A stretch of 5,033 nt of DNA, from positions 1 to 5,033 of the forward strand of contig CAMRBT010000112.1 of NCBI GenBank assembly GCA_947040475.1. The letters run 5' to 3'. The number at the start of each line of letters is the position of its first letter. Positions within the stretch are counted from its first letter, which is position 1. The translations under genes and the position numbers were made by a program. The DNA is from an uncultured Brevinema sp. (GTDB taxonomy: Bacteria > Spirochaetota > Brevinematia > Brevinematales > Brevinemataceae). The notes below the pieces were generated by a model. That model saw only the letters and a list, made by a program, of their open reading frames with translations. It had not been told where the DNA came from and did no database searches. Positions 1 through 5,033 of this stretch are shown in pieces.

Positions 1-193
1 TGCTGAGTAAAAACGCTGTATAAGCTTGTTATTAAAATTTAGTATTTATAATATAAACTCTATTCATTTGCATAGATAAAGATTCATTCCTCCAATTTCC
101 TTAGGATAGATCTCACTTTGCATAATAGTAGCAATATAAATACTGACAGCAAAATAATATGGCAAAAATAAAATATATTTAATGAGGTCAACT
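1..193. other. Non-coding leader before the capsid gene
   Basis: All three forward frames hit a stop within the first 23 bases. An upstream gene could end at the TAA at 21-23 (last residues L-S-K-N-A-V), but too little is visible to call it. The rest is AT-rich and has no supported gene. It contains the promoter-like TATAAT at 47-52 and an 8-base direct repeat TTTGCATA at 67-74 and 117-124. The capsid Shine-Dalgarno GAGG sits at 184-187. Confidence 0.5.
26..52 (+). promoter_or_regulatory. Candidate sigma70-type promoter upstream of the capsid gene
   Basis: A perfect TATAAT lies at 47-52. TTGTTA at 26-31 could serve as a -35 box with a short 15-base spacer, or GCTTGT at 24-29 with a 17-base spacer. 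The following ~140 bases carry no open frame of note, so a transcript starting near 60 would have a long 5' leader before the capsid start at 194. The region is very AT-rich, so a chance match is quite possible. Confidence 0.3.
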
Positions 194-1123
194 ATGTCTC
201 TTCAAGAAAATAACTTCCCTGTAATCCTAGAAAGATTTGCTCTAAGCTATCCTAGACAAGCTCGTTTTGGGTATGAATTAATGCCCCTTTACGAAGCTAC
301 TGTAGCAAGAGAAACTTACAAACTAGCTCATTTAGGAGCAAATCATTTGCAACTTTCTGACTTCCGTCGTGAATACGGAGACGAAGCAAAAAGAACTCAA
401 GATCATATTAAATCTTGGGTCTCTCTTTCAGTAAATAGATACACTGTAGAAAGTTCTGTTGATAGATCTGAATTAATTGGATCTGTTGACATTGGTCAAA
501 GCTCCCTTCTAATGAGAGAAGCTCGTATGCGTAATGCTTATGATAAAATGATGAATTCTATCGAAGCTGCTCAAGTCAAAGATATTCTTGATGAAAGTAA
601 ATATGGCGAACACACTACTACCCCAACGACTACTAATTTATGGGGAAATGCAGCTAGTGATCCTATTGCACAAATAGAAGTTGCTCGTACAAAAATCAAA
701 AATAGCATAGGTTTTTATCCAAACAAATGTGTCATCTCTGATACTGTATGGCAAGCACTTAGATACAAGAAAAATCTTGTAGATAGACTCCCTAATACAA
801 GCTTAAAAGCAGGTATTACACCAGAAGATTTCGCAAAAATCATCGCTGTAGATAAAGTGATTATCGCAGACAATATGTACCATAACGAGGATAAACTATC
901 CTACACTTGGGGAAATAATGTTGTTCTTGCTTATGTACCTAATACTATTTATAGCCTTGAAGATTTGAGCTTTGGTGTCACAGTGAGAGCTCCTCTTGGT
1001 TATGCTGAGATGAGAGATTATTTTGATGAGAGAACAACTAGTGATGTTACTGCTATCGACGAAAGATTAGGTTGGGCTGTTGCTAATTATGAAGCTGGAT
1101 TCCTATTCAAAAATGTACTGTAA
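194..1123 (+). CDS. Phage major capsid protein (HK97-fold type)
   Basis: This is the probable shell subunit of the phage head, 309 residues. I chose ATG 194 over the in-frame ATG at 182 because GAGG at 184-187 lies 6 bases before 194 and itself overlaps the first codons of the longer form. The C-terminal half has the pattern I associate with a broad family of HK97-fold capsid proteins. Around residues 148-165 there is NLWGNAASDPIAQIE leading into a helix. Residues 176-200 read YPNKCVISDTVWQAL, then a helix and DRL. Residues 236-249 read SYTWGNNVVLAYVP, and the end carries aromatic strands and GFLFKNVL. The N-terminal half (LSVNRYTVESSVDRSEL, then a charged MREARMRNAYDKMM helix) fits the E-loop and spine-helix region. 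It does not look like Mu gpT. No separate scaffold or protease gene is visible in the window. The gene stands alone, with long gaps on both sides, which suits a highly expressed product. Confidence 0.85.
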   Translation: MSLQENNFPVILERFALSYPRQARFGYELMPLYEATVARETYKLAHLGANHLQLSDFRREYGDEAKRTQDHIKSWVSLSVNRYTVESSVDRSELIGSVDIGQSSLLMREARMRNAYDKMMNSIEAAQVKDILDESKYGEHTTTPTTTNLWGNAASDPIAQIEVARTKIKNSIGFYPNKCVISDTVWQALRYKKNLVDRLPNTSLKAGITPEDFAKIIAVDKVIIADNMYHNEDKLSYTWGNNVVLAYVPNTIYSLEDLSFGVTVRAPLGYAEMRDYFDERTTSDVTAIDERLGWAVANYEAGFLFKNVL

Positions 1124-1138
1124 ATGATCTTTTGTATT

Positions 1139-1182
1139 CTTCCCTCTTTTATGGGGGAAGGTACTGTCTTTATTATTTTTTT
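1139..1182 (+). terminator. Terminator-like hairpin after the capsid gene
   Basis: CTTCCC at 1139-1144 pairs with GGGAAG at 1155-1160. The stem can extend inward by a T-G wobble and a C-G pair, giving 8 pairs around a TTTTAT loop. A run of seven Ts at 1176-1182 follows, but about 15 bases after the stem, which is further than in a standard intrinsic terminator. It begins 16 bases after the capsid stop, so it may act as a partial terminator or 3' stabiliser that keeps capsid transcript above tail transcript. Confidence 0.45.
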
Positions 1183-1292
1183 ATTCCTTTGAGTTATTTT
1201 ACTACTCAACACCAACAATAGAACAAACCCTATAAAAACTATCATCAATTAAAAATTCAATTAATATCATAAGCATGACATCACTGAGGTTA

Positions 1293-1321
1293 TCTAATTA
1301 TTAAAGAGAATGATAATTAGA
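1293..1321 (+). promoter_or_regulatory. Strong inverted repeat / hairpin upstream of the baseplate cluster
   Basis: TCTAATTATTA at 1293-1303 pairs with TGATAATTAGA at 1311-1321 over 11 positions, one of them a G-U wobble, around the 7-base loop AAGAGAA. It lies 24 bases before the AAGGAGG of the next gene and is not followed by a T tract, so it looks less like a terminator. It could be an RNA hairpin in the 5' leader, or on DNA a dyad bound by a regulator. Its AT-only core lowers stability. Confidence 0.45.
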
Positions 1322-1357
1322 ACTATCTATTTTAAAATCATCCATAAGGAGGATATT

Positions 1358-1900
1358 ATGCTACTAATAAGTGATTCTGAGGAATCTAACATAACCCTAA
1401 AAAATGATAGTATGGGAAAAGAAATACATCTTCCTGGGGTATTACAAAGTATCTCTATAGGTGGTGACATACTGTGGGACACTTCTGAATTTACAGGAAG
1501 TAAGAATAGTAAAATCACCAAAGGCTACAAAGAAAAAACTATAACAATTAATCTATTATTATTAGGAGAGGTGTCTAGAACGACTCTTCACATACTAGAT
1601 AAGATACTAGATGAGATCATAGGAGAAAGCACCAACACACCCTATCAAGCACTAGAAGATTTAGAAAGATTGTTTAAAGAAACAGAAGAGTCTTCTAAAC
1701 CTTCTACTGAAGAAGCTGTTTCTATTATGCCCAGTATTTATACGATTAGAAATGACCATATAAACAAACGTGGAATTAATGAGGTATGTTTTGTTAATTT
1801 GACTAGCTCTGAAGATAATGCTAAGGATTACATTAAAGTCACTATTACTTTTGAAGAAATTTTCTTACCTACTTACACTACTACAAATAGTCCCATATAA
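1358..1900 (+). CDS. Putative tail/baseplate protein of uncertain family
   Basis: The product is 180 residues. ATG 1358 is chosen over the in-frame upstream ATG at 1310 because a full AAGGAGG (1346-1352) sits 5 bases before it. I do not recognise a named family with confidence. Residues 25-70 (LPGVLQSISIGGDILWD, then SKITKGYKEKTITINLLLLG) are beta-rich and end in a Gly-Tyr turn plus an alternating strand, a pattern seen in small phage tail proteins encoded next to baseplate hubs. A helix follows (74-90, LHILDKILDEIIGE), then an acidic low-complexity linker (about 97-120). A second beta segment (126-170) ends in DYIKVTITFEEIFLP. No signal peptide or membrane segment is seen. It ends 12 bases before the hub gene, so the two are probably co-translated. 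By position it could correspond to Mu gp43 or to a hub-associated LysM-like protein, but no LysM motif is visible. The structural role is inferred from context. Confidence 0.5.
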   Translation: MLLISDSEESNITLKNDSMGKEIHLPGVLQSISIGGDILWDTSEFTGSKNSKITKGYKEKTITINLLLLGEVSRTTLHILDKILDEIIGESTNTPYQALEDLERLFKETEESSKPSTEEAVSIMPSIYTIRNDHINKRGINEVCFVNLTSSEDNAKDYIKVTITFEEIFLPTYTTTNSPI

Positions 1901-1912
1901 AGAGGTCTTATA

Positions 1913-2641
1913 ATGAAAATAATAACTATCAAATCTTGTTTTTCTTTTTTAACAATTAACGGAAGTCCTAAAACAGTCCATTTATCTTCTAATTTTAGTT
2001 TTACTGTTAAAAGAGATGTTAATAATACCTCTATCACTGCAGAAATAATTTTGAACAACCAATACGCTACCAAAATAGGCTTAAAACCTGAGATTGAAGA
2101 TCTCTGTATTATCTCTATACAAAATGATAAGCGTGAAAAAATAGAGATTTTTAGTGGGAAAATATCTACCATAGATCTTGCTACTAACAGAATGACAATC
2201 TCTGCTTTTTATAACTGTGTAGAACCAAAAGTCTATAAAGAGACTTTCAACGACGCTGATACCAAAAAAATACTAGAGAGCTTTGTCCCTAAAATTCAAT
2301 TTGAAGCAAAAAATCTACAACACCCTCGTATTATACTAAAAGATACTAAAACTGAGAATCTCAGAAAAATGCTTGATATTCATAAGATGAACTACTTTAT
2401 CAATTTAAAAAATCAAGTAGTCATTATGGATGAGTTTCTAAGAAAAGGTGCTCAGCAATTTGATGTTAGTAATTGTACTAGAGGAACGACCTCTTCAAGT
2501 ATTGTTATCTTTCCTATTCCTGAATTAGATATTGGTGATATTGTCGTTTTATTTGATGAAAAATACTATGTAACGGATATTACTTACAGCTATGCTTCTA
2601 GTGTTAGAATGATATTAGGAGTAAAAAAATGTCTCACATAA
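1913..2641 (+). CDS. Baseplate hub protein (gpD / Mu gp44-like)
   Basis: This 242-residue protein is probably the hub that caps the tail tube and carries the spike. ATG 1913 has AGAGG at 1901-1905, 7 bases upstream. The N-terminal part (about 25-100) is a beta barrel-like run: FSFTVKRDVNNTSITAEIIL, then DLCIISIQNDKREKIEIFSGKI with the function-linked 'size of bias, deviation, strand' layout typical of hub domains. A linker (about 110-150, FNDADTKKILESFVPKIQFE) resembles the 'l..l...l' helix of phage late control gpD proteins. The last part (about 175-242) has LDIGDIVVLFDEKYYVTDITYSY, the strand pair that in this family encodes 'G..v.i.g..y.V..v.H' near the C-terminus. It overlaps the next gene, a recognisable gpV-type spike, by 13 bases, which is the usual hub-spike pairing. 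At 242 residues it is shorter than Mu gp44 or P2 gpD, so it may be a minimal hub. The gene is AT-rich (about 29% GC by hand count over 1921-2220). Confidence 0.65.
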   Translation: MKIITIKSCFSFLTINGSPKTVHLSSNFSFTVKRDVNNTSITAEIILNNQYATKIGLKPEIEDLCIISIQNDKREKIEIFSGKISTIDLATNRMTISAFYNCVEPKVYKETFNDADTKKILESFVPKIQFEAKNLQHPRIILKDTKTENLRKMLDIHKMNYFINLKNQVVIMDEFLRKGAQQFDVSNCTRGTTSSSIVIFPIPELDIGDIVVLFDEKYYVTDITYSYASSVRMILGVKKCLT

Positions 2642-3354
2642 AACAAAATCTGAACAATACCGCTAAAACTACTGTCACTAATTTTGCTGGCCCAAGATTA
2701 GCGGAAATTAGTGAAGTAGATCATGAGAACTACACTTGTAAATGTGTAGGCTTAACAAAAACTGGAGAAAAAACAGATGTCGTCTATCCAGCAGTTCCTA
2801 TTCCCAAATTTTGGGCAAGTAGTACTGGTGGGATCTTTATGGCACCTAGTCCAGAAACTACTGTCCTACTTAATTTTTTGGATAATGATACAAACTATCC
2901 TGTTATCGCCTCTATCATAGGGAGCGATCATTCTGAAGAAAGTAAAGAAGATACCCTTATTATCACCTACGGCGATACTAAGTTGATTATAGAAGATAAA
3001 AAAATCTCTATATCTGCTGATGAAGAAACTCAGTTAATTTTAGAAGACAAAAAAATCTCTATATCTACAGATGGAGAGACTCAGTTAGTTTTAGAAGATA
3101 AAAAAATCTCTATATCTGCTGGTGGTGTAAATTTAGGAGATCTTCTTAAAGAAATGGCTGATAAAATTGCCGACCTAAAAACCACTATAGTAACCCCTTT
3201 AAATAGCATTGTTGCTGGAGGTGTTTGTGCACCTGGCGGACCTATAGCAGGTGGTACAGGCATTATATCTAGTGGATCTATCCCTTTAGATCCAGGACAA
3301 AAAATAGAGTGGAAAACACTAAAATCTCAAAAAATAGAAAAGCTATTTAAATAA
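2629..3354 (+). CDS. Baseplate spike / assembly protein (gpV / Mu gp45-like)
   Basis: This 241-residue protein is the probable trimeric membrane-piercing spike at the tip of the tail. AGGAG at 2617-2621 lies 7 bases before ATG 2629, and the start lies inside the end of the hub gene. Residues about 21-100 form an OB-fold typical of gpV-type spikes: GPRLAEISEVDHENYTCKC, then VVYPAVPIPKFWAS, then GGIFMAPSPETTVLLNFLD and YPVIASIIGS. Three 17-residue repeats with core LEDKKISIS follow (residues 119-164); such alternating strands build the triple beta-helix shaft. A helix (169-187, LGDLLKEMADKIADLKTTI) comes next, then a Gly/Pro-rich stretch (196-219, AGGVCAPGGPIAGG) and a basic tail (229-241). The iron-binding HxH apex motif of Mu/P2 spikes is not present, so the tip is built differently or a separate tip protein exists. 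Identification rests on the OB-fold, repeats and the hub neighbour. Confidence 0.8.
   Translation: MSHIKQNLNNTAKTTVTNFAGPRLAEISEVDHENYTCKCVGLTKTGEKTDVVYPAVPIPKFWASSTGGIFMAPSPETTVLLNFLDNDTNYPVIASIIGSDHSEESKEDTLIITYGDTKLIIEDKKISISADEETQLILEDKKISISTDGETQLVLEDKKISISAGGVNLGDLLKEMADKIADLKTTIVTPLNSIVAGGVCAPGGPIAGGTGIISSGSIPLDPGQKIEWKTLKSQKIEKLFK
2983..3126 (+). repeat. Three in-frame 51-base repeats in the spike gene
   Basis: Units lie at 2983-3033, 3034-3084 and 3085-3126 (last one cut short after 42 bases). Each encodes [L][IV][IL][IL]EDKKISIS plus a variable acidic turn. Each contains the same A7 tract followed by TCTCTATATCT. The near-identical DNA suggests recent duplication within the gene; the protein period fits one turn of a beta-helix shaft, so unit number may set spike length. 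Confidence 0.85.
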
Positions 3355-3413
3355 GCCCAGCTAATCTATAAAATTTTTCATCATGCTTATTTATTTTAAT
3401 TTAAGGAGCACTT

Positions 3414-3785
3414 ATGCTTACTGATATCAAACTTTTTAACGGGGATATTGTTTTTGGAATTGATGATCTTGAGCTTGTTCACGATAACGACTGTATCCAA
3501 CAACATATCACCACCCTCTTAAAATCTTCTCCCGGTACTTGGTTTTATGATTCTTTAGTGGGGTCAAGACTTATGTCTTTTGTCCAATCGATACGGGATC
3601 ATTCCACAAAACTCAGCATAGAGCAAGAGGTCAAGATTCTTCTTTCTTCAGATCCCAATATCATCACTAATTCTATCTCTATCACCATTGAAGAAGTACA
3701 AGATCTGACTCTTTCTATTTCTTTTTATACTACATTGAGTAACGATATTGTTTCTCTCACCTACTCTCAAAACATCAATTTATAA
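3414..3785 (+). CDS. Baseplate wedge protein (gp25 / Mu gp46-like)
   Basis: This 123-residue protein is likely the small inner-baseplate wedge component that joins the hub and starts sheath polymerisation. AAGGAG (3403-3408) sits 5 bases before ATG 3414. The pattern matches the family: an N-terminal DIKLFNGDIVFGIDDLELV, a helix (27-36, CIQQHITTLL), then the signature at 38-57 (SSPGTWFYDSLVGSRLMSF), comparable to the G-W-x-D ... GSRL block of Mu gp46. After this come a helix (66-75) and two C-terminal beta strands (88-120). The EPR triplet of T4 gp25 is not seen. The length is normal for gp25-like proteins. It follows the spike gene at a 59-base gap, as in Mu-like baseplate clusters, but the next wedge gene (Mu gp47 / P2 gpJ-like) does not follow; a neck gene does. 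The stop TAA overlaps the next gene's Shine-Dalgarno. Confidence 0.72.
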   Translation: MLTDIKLFNGDIVFGIDDLELVHDNDCIQQHITTLLKSSPGTWFYDSLVGSRLMSFVQSIRDHSTKLSIEQEVKILLSSDPNIITNSISITIEEVQDLTLSISFYTTLSNDIVSLTYSQNINL

Positions 3786-3794
3786 GGAGTTATT

Positions 3795-4214
3795 ATGCTT
3801 TATTGCCACAAAGAAGATCTCTTCGAAGCCTGTCTTCAATCCGCCATCGAGAGCTGGGCAAAAGACGATGCTAGGGAGACTTCAGAAATTTTCACCCCTC
3901 GAATTATTTCTGCGATCACCAGAGCCACCGAAGAAATGAATCTCTACCTCTACAAACAATATTCTCTTCCTTTGCCCTTTATACCATTATCATTGAGAGA
4001 TATGTGTGTTAAGTTATCGCTTTATCAGCTATTATCACGAAAAGGATTTACGGAGGAATCTTCCGACTACTCTATCAAAGTCAACCGAGACTCTGCTATT
4101 AAACAATTAGAACAAATAGCAAGCGGAAAACTCGATATCGGTATTATGGTTTCAGGCTCATCTCCTGTAACTCCTGCTCATTATTTCCCAAAAAGTTCTT
4201 TGGTTCACAAGTAG
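3795..4214 (+). CDS. Head-tail connector (Mu gp36-like, DUF1320)
   Basis: This 139-residue protein is likely the neck adaptor that binds the portal side of the head. AAGGAG at 3784-3789 lies 5 bases before ATG 3795 and overlaps the stop of the wedge gene. The DUF1320 pattern is clear: helix RIISAITRATEEMNLYLYKQY followed by SLPLPF (36-62), a long helix SLRDMCVKLSLYQLLSR (66-82), and AIKQLEQIASGKLDIG (101-116), the typical 'A...L..i..G...lG' end. A short Ser/Pro/Gly tail (117-139) follows. The family is normally about 135-145 residues, so this is full length. Translational coupling with the wedge gene is likely. By hand count over 3841-4140 it is about 41% GC, well above the hub gene (about 29%), so it may have a different history. 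In Mu, gp36 follows the capsid gene directly; here it is displaced past the baseplate genes. Confidence 0.82.
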   Translation: MLYCHKEDLFEACLQSAIESWAKDDARETSEIFTPRIISAITRATEEMNLYLYKQYSLPLPFIPLSLRDMCVKLSLYQLLSRKGFTEESSDYSIKVNRDSAIKQLEQIASGKLDIGIMVSGSSPVTPAHYFPKSSLVHK

Positions 4215-4375
4215 CCCTAGACACTTTCAAATTTTCTTCTATTTTATATAGAACGAATCTCAATATATCTTTGTATTTCTCCTTAACTTCCAAGCACAAA
4301 GTCAACACTTTCTTAGGCTTTACATAAAAGAAGCAAGGCATTAGAAATACAACAAATCAATTTAAGGAGTTCTTG
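4215..4375. other. 161-base intergenic region before the gp37-like gene
   Basis: No forward gene is seen. There are two weak hairpins: TTCTAT 4237-4242 / ATAGAA 4248-4253 and AAAGT 4298-4302 / ACTTT 4307-4311; neither has a T tract. A 65-codon reverse-strand frame crosses the region (4144-4341) but has no ribosome site. The Shine-Dalgarno AAGGAG of the next gene is at 4364-4369. Elsewhere in the cluster genes are packed much tighter, so the gap may mark lost DNA. Confidence 0.4.
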
Positions 4376-4873
4376 ATGATTGTTGCAATTCAACAACAGC
4401 TCAAAGAAGTGCTTATTAATAGTTCTTCTCTTTCTGAAGAAATGGTACTGACAGAAACCCCACCCTCTAACACGGCAAGGCCTTGGATAAGTATACTCCC
4501 TACCAAAGCTACTTTAAGCCCTGCATGGCATTGGGACAATCAATATTTTGAGTCCGAACCTCATGGCAAGTACCTCGTCAAAATTCAACGCAAATACAAT
4601 ATCGTACAACCTATTGTTCTTTCTTTTGAATTTATAGACAAGATTGAGCTTGATAATGTTATTCAGGAATTTCTTATTCACTTACCTAAAGATTTTACTA
4701 TTCAAAACGGTGTTGTTTCAGTTTCACCAGTGGAGTTGGAATATTCTTTCGCCAAAGGGGCTTTGGGAATTAATACAGCTTTGTTAACTTTACATACTAA
4801 CTATGCTATAAGAGCAGACAGAACAGATAAAAGCATCATCAAAGATGTTATTACTAATGTCACTCCCAAGTAA
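4376..4873 (+). CDS. Probable neck / tail-terminator protein (Mu gp37 position)
   Basis: The product is 165 residues. ATG 4376 is preferred to the TTG at 4373: AAGGAG at 4364-4369 is 6 bases before the ATG. No clear family signature is recognised. The protein starts with an amphipathic helix (1-15, IQQQLKEVLINSS), then a short strand RPWISILPTK (35-44). A segment with Trp51, Trp53 and an aromatic-acidic NQYFES patch follows. Next are a strand pair (65-87, KYLVKIQRKYNIVQPIVLSFEF), a helix EL.NVIQEFLIHLP (91-104), and strands (107-145). This helix-strand-helix-strand layout fits small phage tail-completion/terminator proteins that sit between a head-tail connector and the sheath. In Mu this position is held by gp37 (DUF1834). 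The role is inferred from gene order; sequence evidence is weak. It could instead be another minor tail protein. No signal peptide or transmembrane segment. Confidence 0.45.
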   Translation: MIVAIQQQLKEVLINSSSLSEEMVLTETPPSNTARPWISILPTKATLSPAWHWDNQYFESEPHGKYLVKIQRKYNIVQPIVLSFEFIDKIELDNVIQEFLIHLPKDFTIQNGVVSVSPVELEYSFAKGALGINTALLTLHTNYAIRADRTDKSIIKDVITNVTPK

Positions 4874-4890
4874 ACATTAAATCAATCAAC

Positions 4891-4917
4891 AGTAGTATAA
4901 TTACTACTAAAAAGGAG
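4891..4917 (+). promoter_or_regulatory. Hairpin with embedded TATAAT just before the sheath ribosome site
   Basis: AGTAGTA at 4891-4897 pairs perfectly with TACTACT at 4902-4908 around a TAAT loop. The Shine-Dalgarno AAGGAG (4912-4917) follows 3 bases later, and 6 bases separate it from ATG 4924. The dyad centre also reads TATAAT (4896-4901), but no good -35 box is seen. It could tune ribosome access or mRNA stability for the very abundant sheath protein, or be a promoter or operator dyad. The stem is mostly A-T pairs. Confidence 0.35.
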
Positions 4918-4923
4918 ACACAT

Positions 4924-5033
4924 ATGTGGTCAAAAGTCAATGAAAAAATCATAGATGGAACAAGTGGATTAAGTCCCAATAGTGGACCTGTTGCCATTGT
5001 TGTAGGAACATCCTCAAAGGGTACCTTAGGCAA
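4924..5033 (+). CDS. Tail sheath protein, N-terminal start only (Mu-like, DUF2586-type)
   Basis: Partial: only 36 full codons precede the window edge, reading from MWSKVNEKIIDG. A strong AAGGAG (4912-4917) is 6 bases before ATG 4924. The visible part has a strand, the turn DGTSGLSPNSGPVAIVVGTS and SKGTLG. The order dg.lG, then a spacer, then a 'vvG.ss.G' strand is what contractile sheath proteins of the Mu/DUF2586 kind show at their N-termini, where the strand joins the neighbouring subunit. Position after a gp36-like and a gp37-position gene matches the sheath in Mu. Too short to be firm: a tape measure, tube or other tail protein is less likely but not excluded. Confidence 0.6.
   Translation, partial: MWSKVNEKIIDGTSGLSPNSGPVAIVVGTSSKGTLG

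Larger units (their letters stand above)
1124..1357. other. 234-base intergenic region between capsid and baseplate genes
   Basis: No supported gene lies here. The only forward start-stop pairs are a few codons long and lack a ribosome site. The region holds the hairpin at 1139-1160, a weaker inverted repeat (TTGAGT 1189-1194 / ACTCAA 1204-1209), the strong inverted repeat at 1293-1321 and the Shine-Dalgarno AAGGAGG at 1346-1352. I found no convincing -35/-10 pair, though the layout would suit a separate promoter for the tail genes. Confidence 0.5.

Noticed and set aside
182..193. Longer capsid start at ATG 182
   Set aside because: No ribosome site before it; GAGG at 184-187 is placed for ATG 194.
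1293..1321. Fur-box-like reading of the dyad
   Set aside because: The ATAAT-rich similarity is weak and expected by chance in AT-rich DNA; kept only as a generic inverted repeat.
1310..1357. Longer start at ATG 1310 for the gene at 1358
   Set aside because: It would put the hairpin and the AAGGAGG inside the coding region; ATG 1358 has ideal spacing to AAGGAGG.
1327..1521. Reverse-strand 64-codon frame over the start of the gene at 1358
   Set aside because: It covers a well-signalled forward gene and has no ribosome site; a shadow frame.
1873..2172. Reverse-strand 99-codon frame with hydrophobic stretches
   Set aside because: Antisense to the hub gene; the hydrophobic run mirrors AT-rich forward codons and there is no ribosome site.
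3081..3263. Reverse-strand 60-codon frame opposite the spike gene
   Set aside because: Antisense to a gene with clear domain structure; proline-rich reading is the complement of the Gly-rich spike tail.
3748..3939. Forward 63-codon frame across the wedge/neck junction
   Set aside because: Overlaps two better-supported genes in another frame, and its start is not preceded by a ribosome site.
4144..4341. Reverse-strand 65-codon frame with a protein-like lysine/glutamate-rich middle
   Set aside because: No Shine-Dalgarno before its start, opposite strand to every other gene, and its 3' part overlaps the conserved end region of the neck gene. Most likely chance, though it spans the otherwise empty gap.
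1..5033. A headless contractile injection system or tailocin
   Set aside because: A well-supported major capsid gene and a head-tail connector are present, which such systems lack.

Overview
The window is one plus-strand block of structural genes from a myovirus-type (contractile-tailed) bacteriophage, prophage or phage-derived particle. It runs from the major capsid protein to the first 36 codons of the tail sheath. There are seven complete genes and one partial gene. All are preceded by a clear Shine-Dalgarno sequence (mostly AAGGAG), none shows a frameshift or internal stop, and the standard genetic code fits. The tail genes resemble the Mu / Mu-like family, which would suit a low-GC bacterium, probably Gram-negative. 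The host genus cannot be fixed from this sequence. No integrase, transposase, tRNA, att site, CRISPR array or bacterial housekeeping gene is visible, so prophage, free phage and gene-transfer-agent-like element cannot be told apart.

Layout: 1-193 is a non-coding leader with a promoter-like TATAAT. 194-1123 is an HK97-fold-type major capsid protein. 1124-1357 is a non-coding gap with a terminator-like hairpin just after the capsid gene and a second, longer hairpin before the next start. 1358-3354 is a tight baseplate-centre cluster: a tail/baseplate protein of uncertain family, a baseplate hub (gpD / Mu gp44-like) and a baseplate spike (gpV / Mu gp45-like) with three 17-residue repeats. 3414-3785 is a gp25 / Mu gp46-like wedge protein. 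3795-4214 is a Mu gp36-like (DUF1320) head-tail connector. 4215-4375 is a gap without a supported gene. 4376-4873 is a probable neck/tail-terminator protein in the Mu gp37 position. 4924 to the window end is the start of a tail sheath protein.

Together these genes would make the shell (capsid), the neck (gp36/gp37-like proteins), the contractile sheath, and the hub, spike and inner wedge of the baseplate. The main oddity is the order. In Mu the gp36, gp37 and sheath genes follow the capsid gene, and the baseplate genes come only after the tape measure. Here the hub-spike-wedge set lies between capsid and neck genes. The capsid protein also does not look like Mu gpT, which suggests a mosaic head and tail.
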